From the NCBI GenBank assembly GCA_017643025.1, contig JAEPOG010000003.1, positions 186,001 through 250,000 on the forward strand: a DNA stretch of 64,000 bases. The letters run 5' to 3'. The position numbers and the translations under genes were made by a program. The stretch is from Rhizobiaceae bacterium (GTDB taxonomy: Bacteria; Pseudomonadota; Alphaproteobacteria; Rhizobiales; Rhizobiaceae). Numbering within the stretch: position 1 is the first letter of the stretch; each line of letters begins with the position of its first letter. Positions 54,656 through 64,000 of the stretch are shown here, piece after piece. The notes beneath the pieces were generated by a model that was given only the letters and a program-made list of their open reading frames with translations, was not told the DNA's origin and ran no database searches.

Positions 54656-55885
54656 ATGATCACAGCCCGACTCGTCGCCACTTGCTTCATCGCGATCCTG
54701 TTGTCGGTCACCACGGCATCGGCTCAGAACGTCAACGCGCTGTTCCGCGACTGGCTGGTCAACGACCTCTGGCCGGCGGCGCGCGCCAACGGGGTTTCCG
54801 CGGACACATTCAATGCAGCCTTCGACGGCGTCAGCCCCAATCTCGATCTTCCCGATCTGGTGATGCCGGGAGCCGACGCTTCGACGCCACGCGTTCAGCA
54901 TCAGGCCGAGTTCCGTTCGCCCGGCGGCTATTTCGCCGAGAACACCGTGCGCGGCGTGACCGGCGGCGGACGCGCCAGGCTGGCGCGCCATCGGCAGGTG
55001 CTGTCCGCGGTCGAGCAGCAATATGGCGTGCCGCCCGGCATAGTGCTCGCCATCTGGGGCCGCGAATCCGGCTTCGGCAACGCCCGCATTCCGCACAACG
55101 CGATCGAGGTTCTGGCCACCAAGGCCTTCATGTCCACGCGCAAGGAGATGTTCCGCGCCGAGATCCTGGCTGCCCTCGTGATGGTCCAGCGCGGCGTGCC
55201 GCTGTCTGCGATGAAATCGTCTTGGGCGGGTGCGCTCGGCCAGCCGCAATTCCTGCCGACCTCCTATCTCGCGCACGCAACCGATTTCGACGGCGGCGGC
55301 GCCGATATCTGGAATTCCGAGGCCGACACGCTGGCTTCTATCGGCAAGTATCTCGCGCATTACGGCTGGGTGCGTGGCCGCGACTGGGGCTTCGAGGTCA
55401 CCGTGCCCGATAGCGTCTCCTGCGCGCTGGAAGGCCCGGATCGCGGCCGGCGAATTTCCGACTGGGCGGCGATGGGCATCAAGCGGGTGAGCGGACGGCC
55501 GTTTCCCGATCACGAAGCGCGGCAGGAGGGGTATCTGATGATGCCGGCAGGCCGTTACGGTCCGGCTTTCATCGTCACACCGAATTTCTACGTGCTCAAG
55601 GAATACAATGAGAGCGACCTCTATGCGCTCTTCGTCGGTCACGCCGCCGACCGTATCATGTATGGTGATCGCGCCTTCGCCGGCAGTTGGGGCCGCGTGG
55701 GCGGGCTGCAGCGTTCCGATGTCGCCGCCATGCAGCGCGGCATGGAGCGGCTGGGCTACGATGTCGGCGGCGCCGACGGACTTGCAGGCTTCAGGACACG
55801 CCGCTCAATCGGCGAATGGCAGGCCAAGAATGGCCAGAGGCCGACCTGTTTTCCTGATGCCGGGCTGGTAGGGGCTCTGCGGTAG
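54656..55885 (+). CDS. lytic murein transglycosylase (MltB type)
   Basis: A 409-residue secreted enzyme that cleaves peptidoglycan between MurNAc and GlcNAc with 1,6-anhydro product formation. Signal peptide (LVATCFIAILLSVTTASA), SLT_2 catalytic domain (about 25-325) with the catalytic Glu in IWGRESGFG and GALGQPQFLPTSYL, then a peptidoglycan-binding domain (about 345-400). No lipobox, so probably soluble in the periplasm. It lies 25 bases after recR on the same strand. Confidence 0.92.
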   Translation: MITARLVATCFIAILLSVTTASAQNVNALFRDWLVNDLWPAARANGVSADTFNAAFDGVSPNLDLPDLVMPGADASTPRVQHQAEFRSPGGYFAENTVRGVTGGGRARLARHRQVLSAVEQQYGVPPGIVLAIWGRESGFGNARIPHNAIEVLATKAFMSTRKEMFRAEILAALVMVQRGVPLSAMKSSWAGALGQPQFLPTSYLAHATDFDGGGADIWNSEADTLASIGKYLAHYGWVRGRDWGFEVTVPDSVSCALEGPDRGRRISDWAAMGIKRVSGRPFPDHEARQEGYLMMPAGRYGPAFIVTPNFYVLKEYNESDLYALFVGHAADRIMYGDRAFAGSWGRVGGLQRSDVAAMQRGMERLGYDVGGADGLAGFRTRRSIGEWQAKNGQRPTCFPDAGLVGALR

Positions 55886-55891
55886 CCCCTT

Positions 55892-55920
55892 GGCGCGACG
55901 ACCGCGGTCGGCGCCGTGGT
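55892..55920 (+). terminator. possible terminator after the transglycosylase gene
   Basis: GGCGC (55892-55896) pairs with GCGCC (55911-55915), and inside it CGACC pairs with GGTCG, giving a ten-pair stem with a two-base bulge. Only a weak T-rich run follows (GTGGTTTCG), so efficiency is uncertain. Confidence 0.5.
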
Positions 55921-55995
55921 TTCGTATTCTTCGTCAAATTTCGGACCCAATCGCGCATGTTATGGTCGCGGCCGGGACGGGCAATGGAGAGATGC

Positions 55996-56382
55996 ATGTT
56001 TCACCGATTCCACGTGCCCATACTGGCGATTGCAGCCTTTGTGCAGGCCGTTCCATTCGTCACGCAATTTTCGGCTCAGGAATTCGCCCAGGCGGAATCG
56101 TCGCGCCGCGTTTGCACGCAGCAATACGATCCGGTCTGCGGGCGAAAGGGCACCAGCTACCGCACGTTTGGCAATTCGTGCGAGGCGCAGGTCTCGGGCT
56201 ATTTCGTCGATCACAAGGGCGTCTGCGAGTTTGATAGGTCCCAGGACCGCGACCCGCCTGTGTTCTGCACTCGCGAGTACAAGCCCGTTTGCGCGACAGG
56301 TGGGCAAGGCAGGAAGACCTTCGGCAATGCCTGCGAAGCGCAGGCGGCCGGCTACCGGATCGTCCACAGCGGCGAATGCTGA
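55996..56382 (+). CDS. secreted protein with two Kazal-like domains
   Basis: A 128-residue protein with a signal-like N-terminus (VPILAIAAFVQAVPFVTQFSA) and two Kazal-type units. Domain 1 has Cys 40, 48, 62 and 77; domain 2 has Cys 91, 99, 113 and 128, each with PVC and FGN-CEA patterns. Each unit has four rather than six Cys, as in bacterial forms. Kazal domains usually inhibit serine proteases; target unknown. The ATG at 55996 follows GGAGAG. It lies after the transglycosylase and is convergent with the monooxygenase gene. Confidence 0.8.
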   Translation: MFHRFHVPILAIAAFVQAVPFVTQFSAQEFAQAESSRRVCTQQYDPVCGRKGTSYRTFGNSCEAQVSGYFVDHKGVCEFDRSQDRDPPVFCTREYKPVCATGGQGRKTFGNACEAQAAGYRIVHSGEC

Positions 56383-56386
56383 TGCT

Positions 56387-57388
56387 TCAGCCGGCGGCCG
56401 GGAGCTCCTGCCGGATGCCTGCGAGCAGCTCGTAGGATTTCACGCGCGCAGCATGATCATAGATCTGGGCCGTCGCGATGATCTCATCAACGCCGGTGCG
56501 GGCGATGAACTCCGAAACGCCTTGCCGGACCGTCTCCGGCGAACCGACAATTGCCTCGGCCAGCGCATGGTCGAGCATCGCCTTCGATGCGGGGTCGAGC
56601 AACGGCTCGATGTCGTCGACAGGCGGCGGGAGTTTGCCGGGCATGCCGCGACGCAGCCGCATGAATGCCTGCTGCGCCGACGTGAACAGGCGCTTTGCCT
56701 CGGCGTCGCTGTCCGCCGCAACGACGTTCAGCCCTGCCATGACGTAGGGCTTGTCGAGTTGCGCCGAAGGCTGGAAGCGCTCGCGGTAGATGGCGATTGC
56801 GCTCATCAGCTCGCGCGGCGCGAAATGCGAGGCGAATGCGTAGGGCAGGCCGAGCATGGCAGCCAGCTGGGCACCGTAGAGGCTTGAGCCGAGAATCCAG
56901 ACGGGAACGTCGAGCCCTGTACCGGGAACTGCGCGGACCCTCTGGCCGGGCTCTTCCGGCTCGAAATAGCGCATCAGTTCCACGACATCCTGCGGGAAGG
57001 AATCGATGTCGCCGGCGAGATTGCGGCGCAGCGCCTGCGCGGTCATCTGGTCGGTGCCGGGCGCCCGGCCGAGCCCGAGATCGATGCGGCCAGGATGCAA
57101 CGCCGCAAGCGTGCCGAACTGTTCGGCGATAATCAGCGGCGCGTGGTTGGGCAGCATGATGCCGCCTGCGCCGACTCGGATCATCGAGGTTCCGGCCGCA
57201 ACATGGCCGATGACGACGGCGGTGGCGGCACTCGCGATGCCCGGCATGTTGTGGTGTTCGGCGAGCCAATAGCGCTTGTAGCCCAGCCGCTCGGCATGGC
57301 GGGCAAGGTCGAGCGTGTTGGCGAGCGACTGCGACGCGTCGCTGCCCTCGGTGACGGGCGACAGGTCGAGAACCGAAAAGGGGATCAT
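56387..57388 (-). CDS. luciferase-like (LLM) flavin-dependent monooxygenase
   Basis: A 333-residue TIM-barrel flavoprotein of the bacterial-luciferase family, MsnO8 subgroup. N-terminal [31 protein letters not shown] near residue 43 and [11 protein letters not shown] near 76 are typical. It probably uses reduced FMN and oxygen on a small organic substrate. Convergent with the Kazal gene, four bases apart. Confidence 0.87.
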   Translation of the reverse strand: MIPFSVLDLSPVTEGSDASQSLANTLDLARHAERLGYKRYWLAEHHNMPGIASAATAVVIGHVAAGTSMIRVGAGGIMLPNHAPLIIAEQFGTLAALHPGRIDLGLGRAPGTDQMTAQALRRNLAGDIDSFPQDVVELMRYFEPEEPGQRVRAVPGTGLDVPVWILGSSLYGAQLAAMLGLPYAFASHFAPRELMSAIAIYRERFQPSAQLDKPYVMAGLNVVAADSDAEAKRLFTSAQQAFMRLRRGMPGKLPPPVDDIEPLLDPASKAMLDHALAEAIVGSPETVRQGVSEFIARTGVDEIIATAQIYDHAARVKSYELLAGIRQELPAAG

Positions 57389-57448
57389 CGGGGAGTCTTT
57401 CGTTGCGGACCGCTCCCAAATAGGGGCCGTCCGCCTCGCACGCCAGAA

Positions 57449-57943
57449 CTAAGCTGCCAGCACCATCGCCCAATACCGGCGGTCGTCCGCCTGCGCGACG
57501 TAACCTAGCCCGAAACGGCCGAAGCGTTCGTCCAGCATGTTGCGGCGGTGCGGCGGCGACTCCATCCACACATCGATGACGCGCGCCACGTCGAAACGGC
57601 CATGCGCCAGGTTTTCGGCTGCGGGCGCGCCGATGCCGTTCTTCTTCATGCGGGTGAAGAAGTCACGCCCGCGCAGCGCCGTGTGCTCCATCTTGCCTCC
57701 TGCCGCCATGTAACGTGCCTGCTCGATGGCTGCACGCTCCAATGTGTGGTCGGCGGCAAGCGCGGCCTGGCCGTTGGCGGAGCGCAGAGCAGCGACTTGC
57801 CGCGCGGCCTCGTTCGATGCGCCGACACCATCGGCGGTGATATCCGGCAGGACCGAAACGCAGGAAGCGAGCGAAGTCAGCCCCGCCGCTCCGGCTCCAA
57901 GCAGAACGATGCGCCGGGTTGGCCGCAATATCTCAAGTCTCAA
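57449..57943 (-). CDS. CAP-domain lipoprotein
   Basis: A 164-residue secreted protein. The N-terminus has a twin-Arg and hydrophobic run ending in a lipobox LASC (Cys at residue 28). The rest is one CAP/SCP domain: VAALRSANGQ, KMEHTALRG, AENLAHG and WMESPPHRRNMLD, which hold the conserved His/Glu pocket. Function unknown; bacterial CAP proteins are often envelope-associated. Co-directional with the upstream monooxygenase, 60 bases apart. Confidence 0.85.
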   Translation of the reverse strand: MRLEILRPTRRIVLLGAGAAGLTSLASCVSVLPDITADGVGASNEAARQVAALRSANGQAALAADHTLERAAIEQARYMAAGGKMEHTALRGRDFFTRMKKNGIGAPAAENLAHGRFDVARVIDVWMESPPHRRNMLDERFGRFGLGYVAQADDRRYWAMVLAA

Positions 57944-58054
57944 ATTCGATACCCCTCATCGCACTCTCAGAATGGTGCCAAACGTGACCATATCGCGGCG
58001 GGGTTTTATGACCCTTAAAGCTGAGCTAGAGCAGCGGACGAAGCGAGAACTGAA

Positions 58055-58753
58055 ATGCGCCAGCTCACGACCATTGGCTTCGATGCCGACGACACACTGT
58101 GGCAGAACGAACAGTTCTTCCGCATGACCGAGCGCCAGTTTGCCGGCCTGCTGGCTGACTATGCCGAAGCCGAACACCTGAGCGGCCGGCTACTGGAAGC
58201 GGAGCGCCGCAATCTCGGCCACTATGGGTTCGGCATCAAGGGTTTCACGCTGTCCATGATCGAGACGGCGATCGAGGTCACCGACGGCAAGGTGCCGGCG
58301 CGCGTCATCGCCGACATTCTCGAGGCCGGGCGCGAGATGCTGAGCCACCCGGTGGAGACATTGCCCCATGCCCGCGAGACGCTGGAAGCGCTGGCCGGCA
58401 CGCACCGTCTGGTGCTGATCACCAAGGGCGACCTGTTCGACCAGGAGCGCAAGGTTGCGGCCTCAGGGCTGGGCGAACTGCTCGACGCAGTCGAGATCGT
58501 CAGCGCCAAATCCGCCGACACCTATCGTCTGCTCTTTGCCCGCCACGGCGACGGGCCCGAACGTTCGATGATGGTCGGTAATTCGCTGGAGTCGGACGTC
58601 ATTCCTGCCATCGAGGCGGGCAGCTGGGGCGTGCACGTGCCGCATGATCTGACCTGGGAACTGGAACACGCCGAGGCTCCGAGCGCAGCGCAACGTTTCA
58701 AGGCCATGCCGACGCTGGCCGAACTGCCGGCGCTGGTGCGCGAGATCGGCTAG
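58055..58753 (+). CDS. HAD-family hydrolase
   Basis: A 232-residue haloacid-dehalogenase-type phosphatase. Motif I FDADDTLWQ (residues 9-17), motif II LITKGD, motif III Lys in AKSADTY and motif IV GNSLESDV are all intact. A helical cap lies between motifs I and II. The substrate is not readable. The 3' end overlaps the convergent rmuC by four bases. Confidence 0.87.
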   Translation: MRQLTTIGFDADDTLWQNEQFFRMTERQFAGLLADYAEAEHLSGRLLEAERRNLGHYGFGIKGFTLSMIETAIEVTDGKVPARVIADILEAGREMLSHPVETLPHARETLEALAGTHRLVLITKGDLFDQERKVAASGLGELLDAVEIVSAKSADTYRLLFARHGDGPERSMMVGNSLESDVIPAIEAGSWGVHVPHDLTWELEHAEAPSAAQRFKAMPTLAELPALVREIG

Positions 58754-59976
58754 CCTTCGTCCTCGACGACACGCAGCCGCAGCTGCCCTGTTCGCGAATC
58801 GGCCGCCTTCAGGCGCTTTTCCTCAGCTTCGGGCGAGGCCTGCGCTTCGCCGAACTCAAGCGCCTCGATCTTGGCGCCGCGCCTGGTGACCTTGTCGGTC
58901 GAGGTCAGGATCTGGTCGATGTCCTTATTCGTCAGGTCGAAATGGCCCTTGAGCTTGCGCACCCTGTCGTCGAGCCGCGACACGTCTTCCATCAGACGGA
59001 TCACCTCGCCCTGGATGAGATGCGCCTGCTCGCGCATGCGCGCGTCCTTCAGCACAGCCTGGATCACCTGGATCGACAGCATCAGCAGCGAAGGCGACAC
59101 GATGACCACCCGCGCTCGGTGGGCGCGCTGCACCAGGGCTTCGAAATTCTCGTGGATCTCGGCGAAGATCGATTCCGACGGGACGAACATGAACGCCGTT
59201 TCCTGCGTCTCGCCGTTGATCAGATACTTTTCGGCGATTGCCTTGATGTGGACCTCGACGTCGCGGCGGAAATTCTGCGCCGCCTGTTTGGGCGCCTCGG
59301 GGTTTTCGCTCTCGCTCGCTGCCCGGATGGCATTCCACGATTCCAGCGGAAACTTGGCGTCGATGACCAGCGAAGGTTGGCCGTTGGGCATCTTCACCAG
59401 GCAGTCGGGCCGGTAGTTGTTCGAAAGCGTCGCCTGAAACTCGTAGGCGCCGTGCGGCAGCCCGTCGGCGACGATCGCCTCCATCCGGCTCTGGCCGAAA
59501 GCGCCGCGCGTCTGCTTGTTGGAGAGGATGTGCTGAAGCTGCACGACCTGTCCGGCGAGCGACTGGATGTTGTTCTGCGCGCTGTCGATGACGGCGAGCC
59601 GCTCCTGCAGCCGGGCGAGATTCTCATGCGTCGATTTCGTCTGCTCGGCGATCGATGTGCCGAGCCGCGAGGTCATGCCGTCGAGCCGCTCGCTGATCGC
59701 CTTGTTGAGTTCCGCCTGCCGGTTGGAAAAAACCTCGGCCAGCGTGCCGATCCGCCCCTGCATCTCCGACTGTGCGCGTGTGATCTCGGCTAGCCTCGCT
59801 TCTGCTTCGAGCGCCGCCGAAGCCTTTCCGCGCGAGGCCCGCCACAACGCATAAGCCATGGCGGCGACGATGATCGCGACCAACGCACCCGCGATCCAGA
59901 TCAGCTGGCCGAGAGTGAGAGACATCGCGCCGAACGTGGCGACCGGCGCGGCAAGCAGGTCCGAGAAACTTTGCAT
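58750..59976 (-). CDS. rmuC: DNA recombination protein RmuC
   Basis: A 408-residue protein with an N-terminal membrane segment (LIWIAGALVAIIVAAMAYALW), a coiled-coil region (about 45-140) and the RmuC nuclease-like domain (about 150-370) with LVIDAKFPLESW. RmuC limits inversions and short-repeat rearrangements. Convergent with the HAD gene, divergent from def. Confidence 0.92.
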   Translation of the reverse strand: MQSFSDLLAAPVATFGAMSLTLGQLIWIAGALVAIIVAAMAYALWRASRGKASAALEAEARLAEITRAQSEMQGRIGTLAEVFSNRQAELNKAISERLDGMTSRLGTSIAEQTKSTHENLARLQERLAVIDSAQNNIQSLAGQVVQLQHILSNKQTRGAFGQSRMEAIVADGLPHGAYEFQATLSNNYRPDCLVKMPNGQPSLVIDAKFPLESWNAIRAASESENPEAPKQAAQNFRRDVEVHIKAIAEKYLINGETQETAFMFVPSESIFAEIHENFEALVQRAHRARVVIVSPSLLMLSIQVIQAVLKDARMREQAHLIQGEVIRLMEDVSRLDDRVRKLKGHFDLTNKDIDQILTSTDKVTRRGAKIEALEFGEAQASPEAEEKRLKAADSRTGQLRLRVVEDEG

Positions 59977-60082
59977 AGCGCACCACCCTAACCGATTCGG
60001 CGCTGCAGTAGAAGATCAAAACGTGAACGTTCCGGCTTGTTCACATTGACGCCGTGCGGGCGAGCCATTACCTGAGCAACCC

Positions 60083-60622
60083 ATGATCCGGCCACTTGTC
60101 ATTCTTCCCGATCCCGTCCTGCGCCAGGTTTCCGAGCCCGTGGAGCGGGTCGATGACGACCTGCGCAAACTCGCCGACGATATGCTGGAGACCATGTACG
60201 ACGCGCCAGGCATCGGGCTGGCCGCCATCCAGATAGGCATCCCGCGCCGCATGCTGGTGATCGACCTGTCGCGCGACGACGAACCGAACGACCCGCATGT
60301 CTTCATCAATCCGGAGATCGTGGCGACCGGCGAGCAGCCGAACGTTCACGAGGAAGGATGCCTGTCGATCCCGGACTACTACGCCGAGGTCGAGCGGCCG
60401 GCGAGCGTAACCGTGCGCTACATCGACAGGGACGGCGAGCGGCAGGAGATTGCCGCCGACGGCATGATGGCCACCTGCCTGCAGCACGAGATCGACCACC
60501 TGAACGGCGTGCTGTTCATCGACCATCTGTCGCGGCTGAAGCGCGACATGGTGGTGCGCAAATTCAGGAAGCTGGCGGTGCGCGACAAGGACAAGGCACC
60601 GCCGACGCGCATGGTGGGCTAG
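60083..60622 (+). CDS. def: peptide deformylase
   Basis: A 179-residue metalloenzyme that removes the formyl group from nascent proteins. Motif 1 [10 protein letters not shown], motif 2 EGCLS (metal Cys) and motif 3 HEIDH (metal His and catalytic Glu) are intact. First gene of a def-fmt-GNAT-truA unit. Confidence 0.97.
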   Translation: MIRPLVILPDPVLRQVSEPVERVDDDLRKLADDMLETMYDAPGIGLAAIQIGIPRRMLVIDLSRDDEPNDPHVFINPEIVATGEQPNVHEEGCLSIPDYYAEVERPASVTVRYIDRDGERQEIAADGMMATCLQHEIDHLNGVLFIDHLSRLKRDMVVRKFRKLAVRDKDKAPPTRMVG

Positions 60623-60634
60623 GCGGCTTCGCGG

Positions 60635-61594
60635 ATGCCGCTGCGCCTCGTCTTCATGGGAACGCCGGAGTTTTCGGCCGCAACGCTGCGCGCGCTCGCC
60701 GAGGCTGGGCACGAGGTCGCCGCTGTCTATACACAGCCGCCGCGACCGGCGGGGCGACGCGGCCTGGAACTCAAGCCCTCGCCCGTACACAAACTTGCGA
60801 ACGAGCTCAGCTTCGAGGTGCGGACGCCGAAGAGCCTGCGCGGCGAGGCCGAACAGGCGGCATTCGCGGCGCTGGAAGCCGATGCCGCTGTCGTCGTCGC
60901 CTATGGTTTGATCCTGCCTAAGCCGATCCTGGAGGGCACGCGCCTCGGCGCGTTCAATGGCCATGCCTCGCTGCTGCCGCGCTGGCGCGGGGCCGCGCCC
61001 ATCCAGCGCGCCATCATGGCCGGCGATGCCGAAACCGGCATGATGATCATGAAGATGGATGAAGGTCTCGACACTGGCCCGGTGGCGCTGACTGAGAGGG
61101 TCGCCATTGGTCCCGACATGACCGCCGGCGAGCTGCACGACCGGCTGCGCGATGTCGGCGCCGGATTGATGGTCGAGGCGATTGCCGGATTGGAAAGCGG
61201 CGATCTGTCTTTGACGCCCCAGCCGGAGGAGGGCGCGACCTATGCCACCAAGATCGCCAAGGACGAGACCCGCATCGACTGGTCGCTGCCGGCCGGCGAG
61301 GTCCATAATCGCATCCGGGGCCTGTCGCCTTTGCCCGGCGCGTGGTGCGAGATGGAGATCGGCGGCAAGGTCGAGCGCGTGAAGCTGCTTCGATCAACGA
61401 TGGACGGCGTCACGGCTCCGACCGCGAACGGCGCGCCAATCCAGCCGGGGACAGTCCTCGATGCCGAGCTTTCTGTGGCTTGTGGCAGTGGATCGGTAGG
61501 GATCGTCGAGTTGCAGCGCGCGGGCGGCCGGGCACTTGGCGCGGAGGAATTCCAACGCGGCGCCAAGCTCGCGTCGGGAGACCGGTTGCTGTGA
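60635..61594 (+). CDS. fmt: methionyl-tRNA formyltransferase
   Basis: A 319-residue enzyme that formylates initiator Met-tRNA from 10-formyl-THF. The N-terminal formyltransferase domain has FMGTPEFSA and the catalytic region [10 protein letters not shown]; the C-terminal tRNA-binding domain is present. 12 bases after def; its stop overlaps the next gene (GTGA). Confidence 0.97.
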   Translation: MPLRLVFMGTPEFSAATLRALAEAGHEVAAVYTQPPRPAGRRGLELKPSPVHKLANELSFEVRTPKSLRGEAEQAAFAALEADAAVVVAYGLILPKPILEGTRLGAFNGHASLLPRWRGAAPIQRAIMAGDAETGMMIMKMDEGLDTGPVALTERVAIGPDMTAGELHDRLRDVGAGLMVEAIAGLESGDLSLTPQPEEGATYATKIAKDETRIDWSLPAGEVHNRIRGLSPLPGAWCEMEIGGKVERVKLLRSTMDGVTAPTANGAPIQPGTVLDAELSVACGSGSVGIVELQRAGGRALGAEEFQRGAKLASGDRLL

Positions 61595-62091
61595 GCGATA
61601 TCCGCATCAGACACGCCGAGCCCCGCGACCGTCAGGCCATAGCCTCGTTGCTCGATGTGGCATTCGGTCAACCGGACGAAGCCCGGCTGGTCGAAGCGCT
61701 GGTCGCGGGCGGCCATGGAGTACTCGATTTGGTCGCCGAGGTTGATGGAGTGCTGGCCGGCCATGTTTTGTTTTCGAGGCTGACGGTCGAAGGCGAGGGC
61801 GGCGCTTTCCCGGCCCTGGCGCTGGCGCCTGTGGCCGTGCTTCCGGCCATGCAGAACCGGGGCATCGGTTCGCACCTGATCGAAGAGGGGCACGCTCAGC
61901 TTGAACGGTCAGGCGAGGCGCTCTCGATCGTGCTCGGCGAACCGTCCCATTATTCGAGTTTCGGCTACAGCCGCGCCCGCGCGGCTTCGTTCGAGAGCGA
62001 CTATCAGGGCGAATACCTGCAGGCGCTCGCCTGGCGCGAGGCCCCGGCGACTGGCCGGCTCGTCTACGCTCCGCCCTTCACGGCGCTCTGA
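61591..62091 (+). CDS. GNAT-family N-acetyltransferase
   Basis: A 166-residue GNAT protein of the YhbS-like kind. [21 protein letters not shown] opens it (quoted in part), and the acetyl-CoA loop is [16 protein letters not shown] near residue 80. It starts with GTG overlapping the fmt stop and is followed two bases later by truA, so it sits within the translation-related operon. Target unknown. Confidence 0.83.
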   Translation: MSDIRIRHAEPRDRQAIASLLDVAFGQPDEARLVEALVAGGHGVLDLVAEVDGVLAGHVLFSRLTVEGEGGAFPALALAPVAVLPAMQNRGIGSHLIEEGHAQLERSGEALSIVLGEPSHYSSFGYSRARAASFESDYQGEYLQALAWREAPATGRLVYAPPFTAL

Positions 62092-62092
62092 C

Positions 62093-62836
62093 ATGCCGCG
62101 CTATCGCATCGACATCGAATATGACGGCGGCGCCTATGCCGGCTGGCAGCGGCAGTCCGGCCACCATTCCGTGCAAGCGGCGATCGAGCAGGCGATCCAT
62201 GCCTTCAGCGGCGAGGCGGTGACGATCCGCGGCGCCGGGCGCACCGATGCCGGCGTCCACGCCCGCGGCCAGGTCGCTCATTTCGACCTTGAGCGCGAAT
62301 GGCAGGCAAGCCGCGTGATGGCGGCGGTCAACGCGCATCTGGTATCGGCCGGCGAGACTGTTTCAGTGCTGGCCGCTTCAAAGGCCGACGCTGATTTCGA
62401 CGCAAGGTTCTCGGCGACGGCGCGCCACTATCTCTATCGCATCCTCAACCGCCGTGCGCCCGCCGCACTGGAGCGGGGACATATCTGGCATGTGGCGAAG
62501 AAGCTCGACGCTGCAGCGATGCACGAAGCAGCGCAGGTGCTCGTCGGCCAACACGACTTCACGACATTCCGCTCCGTGCAGTGCCAGGCGAAGAGCCCGG
62601 TGAAGACGCTCGACCAGCTCGACGTAACGCGCGACGGCGATCTGGTCGAAATCCGCGCCTCGGCCCGCTCATTCCTGCACAATCAGGTCCGCTCGATGGT
62701 CGGAACCATCAAGCGCGTCGGTGAGGGTGCCTGGACTGCCGCAGATGTCCGCGCCGCACTCGAAGCGACAGACCGGTCGTCATGCGGTCCGGTCGCGCCG
62801 CCGCAGGGCCTGTACCTGATGAAGGTGGACTACTGA
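62093..62836 (+). CDS. truA: tRNA pseudouridine synthase A
   Basis: A 247-residue enzyme that makes pseudouridine at positions 38-40 of the tRNA anticodon arm. The catalytic Asp lies in GRTDAGVHA near residue 53, and [18 protein letters not shown] and [12 protein letters not shown] are diagnostic. The ATG at 62093 follows the previous stop by one base. Confidence 0.97.
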   Translation: MPRYRIDIEYDGGAYAGWQRQSGHHSVQAAIEQAIHAFSGEAVTIRGAGRTDAGVHARGQVAHFDLEREWQASRVMAAVNAHLVSAGETVSVLAASKADADFDARFSATARHYLYRILNRRAPAALERGHIWHVAKKLDAAAMHEAAQVLVGQHDFTTFRSVQCQAKSPVKTLDQLDVTRDGDLVEIRASARSFLHNQVRSMVGTIKRVGEGAWTAADVRAALEATDRSSCGPVAPPQGLYLMKVDY

Positions 62837-62928
62837 CCGGCATCCGCCGTATCTCGCCCTCGCTTGCCAAATAACTCGCTGCATGAACGGGTCGAGGAAT
62901 GCGGGTGCGGCGGCGCAAGGCTGGTAGT

Positions 62929-63519
62929 CTATTCAGGCACCAGCCCTAGTAGTGTCTGGAGCGAAAGCTGGACCGCTACCCCTGTCACGAGCATGCCGGC
63001 GAACACTGCGGTGGCTGTTCCGGCGCCTCTCGCGATGACGGTGTTTGTGAGCCGCCAGGCGAGAACCAGGATGGCGACCCCGATACCGAGTGTCAGAAAT
63101 GCTACGAACTCACCGCTTGCCGGCCAGAAGAGTTCCAGCAGTGACGGTGGCAGCAGGAGCCAGGTGAAGATAACCGACGCCCAGTTGCTGGCGACGACGT
63201 AGGGCACGAACCGATCGCGCAGACCGGCGGGTCCGACCACCAGCGCTAGCAGCACGATGGGGGCGATCCAGCTGACAAGATCGATGAAGGCAAGCCCCGC
63301 CAGTATCGAGACCCGGTAGCTGAACTCGTCCCCGCCCGCCAGGTGATTGGCATAGACCACCCAGCCGACGATCAGCGCCGGCAGCGAAACAATGATTGCG
63401 AAGAAGGAATTCCAGAACCCGTCGACCGACAGGTCGAGCGAGCGAAGTCCATCGGCTCTGCCGGTCATCAACCGCCAGCACGCCCAGAGATAGGACTGGA
63501 TATCGTCAGCTGATGGCAC
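62929..63519 (-). CDS. multi-pass membrane protein of unknown function
   Basis: A 196-residue protein with about five membrane helices (about 36-56, 70-97, 105-128, 135-155 and 168-190). I do not recognise a defined family with confidence; the layout resembles Yip1-like membrane proteins. It starts three bases after the dapE stop on the same strand, so it is probably co-transcribed with dapE, and is convergent with truA. Confidence 0.7.
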   Translation of the reverse strand: MPSADDIQSYLWACWRLMTGRADGLRSLDLSVDGFWNSFFAIIVSLPALIVGWVVYANHLAGGDEFSYRVSILAGLAFIDLVSWIAPIVLLALVVGPAGLRDRFVPYVVASNWASVIFTWLLLPPSLLELFWPASGEFVAFLTLGIGVAILVLAWRLTNTVIARGAGTATAVFAGMLVTGVAVQLSLQTLLGLVPE

Positions 63520-63522
63520 CGG

Positions 63523-64000
63523 TCAGTCTCCGAACCAGCTTTCCAGAACGCGCCTGTAGATGCGCGTCAGGGCTTCGAGATCGGTCAGCGCGACGCGCTC
63601 GTCGACCGTGTGCATTGTCTTGCCCACGAGGCCGAACTCGACCACCGGGCAATAATCCTTGATGAAGCGCGCGTCGGACGTGCCTCCGGAGGTGGAGAGC
63701 TCAGGCGTCTGCCCGGTTTCCGTCTGAATTGCGCCCGTCAGCAGTTCGACCAGCCTGTTGTCGCGCGTCAGGAACACCGGGCTCGGCCGGTCCCGCCAGA
63801 CGAGATCGAACTGCACCGGTTGGCCTTCGGGCCGCGCTTGGGCGGATGACGCCGCATCGGCGAGGCGTTTCGCGATCTCCGCTTTGAGACTGTCCGCAGT
63901 CCAGGTGTCGTTGAAGCGGACGTTGAAGGCGAAGGTCGCCTTGGCCGGGATCACGTTGACGGCTGGATTGCCGGTGTCGATGGACGTGATTTCCAGGTTC
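63523..64000 (-). CDS. dapE: succinyl-diaminopimelate desuccinylase, 3' part
   Basis: The C-terminal 158 residues of an M20-family metallohydrolase that makes LL-diaminopimelate for lysine and peptidoglycan. The dimerisation region (NVIPAKATFAFNVRFND) and the metal/catalytic site STSGGTSDARF and GKTMHTVDERV are visible. The gene runs off the end of the window; the start is not seen. Its place beside truA matches the usual fmt-truA-dapE neighbourhood. Confidence 0.93.
   Translation of the reverse strand, partial: NLEITSIDTGNPAVNVIPAKATFAFNVRFNDTWTADSLKAEIAKRLADAASSAQARPEGQPVQFDLVWRDRPSPVFLTRDNRLVELLTGAIQTETGQTPELSTSGGTSDARFIKDYCPVVEFGLVGKTMHTVDERVALTDLEALTRIYRRVLESWFGD

Noticed and set aside
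60023..60044. LexA-type SOS box between rmuC and def (GTGAAC-N10-GTTCAC)
   Set aside because: The alphaproteobacterial LexA site is GTTC-N7-GTTC. Here the GTTC repeats are six bases apart, so it does not fit; it is only an inverted repeat of unknown meaning.

Overview
The window is a GC-rich, gene-dense piece of chromosome from an alphaproteobacterium of the order Hyphomicrobiales (Rhizobiales), most likely a Mesorhizobium-like member of Phyllobacteriaceae. I infer this from gene order and protein style: irr divergent from fabA-fabB-fabI, rpsT next to dnaA, a cpa/tad pilus locus, ffs near dnaX-ybaB-recR, and def-fmt-truA-dapE. Nearly all of it is coding. I found no insertion sequence, prophage, integrase, tRNA or CRISPR array.

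Region by region. 1-3.6 kb: the end of rpsO, pnp with a hairpin-rich leader, and an RsmC-like methyltransferase. 3.6-9.1 kb: a degenerate GGDEF/EAL protein, the unsaturated fatty acid genes fabA-fabB-fabI, divergent irr, and a secreted SH3 protein. 9.2-13.2 kb: a 2-hydroxyacid dehydrogenase, then a minus-strand chain of moeB, a GNAT gene and a two-subunit aconitase X enzyme with overlapping ends. 13.2-20.1 kb: recF, dnaN, dnaA with a long leader, rpsT, an enoyl-CoA hydratase and mutM. 20.1-22.4 kb: deoB and a PhnD-like periplasmic protein.

22.4-34.6 kb holds a complete Tad/Flp pilus system: two TadE/TadG-like pseudopilins and a free-standing secretin N-domain protein on the minus strand, a 58-residue Flp pilin, prepilin peptidase, CpaB, CpaC, CpaD, CpaE, CpaF, TadB and TadC on the plus strand, and TadD facing back. 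Intergenic regions here carry several CtrA-like boxes of the form TTAA-N7-TTNA, suggesting cell-cycle control of piliation.

34.7-46 kb: a leucyl aminopeptidase, a small MarR regulator and an NlpC/P60 hydrolase, then a minus-strand yej-type peptide importer with two different binding proteins (one Sec, one Tat) ending in ghrA. 46.1-49.7 kb: membrane cytochrome c, a bicarbonate-transporter/PII-like pair (sbtA-sbtB), nudC and a HIT protein. 49.8-55.9 kb: the SRP RNA, an ArsR/AHSA1/YCII-type module with twin operators, dnaX, ybaB, a GNAT gene, recR and a lytic transglycosylase. 56-64 kb: a double-Kazal secreted protein, a luciferase-like monooxygenase, a CAP lipoprotein, a HAD hydrolase, rmuC, def-fmt-GNAT-truA, an unknown membrane protein and the 3' part of dapE.

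Most of the window is core housekeeping. The parts most worth a second look are the CtrA-like boxes of the pilus locus, the ArsR twin-operator module inserted between ffs and dnaX, the aconitase X pair chained to dnaN-recF-moeB, sbtAB in a probable heterotroph, and the hairpin-rich pnp leader.
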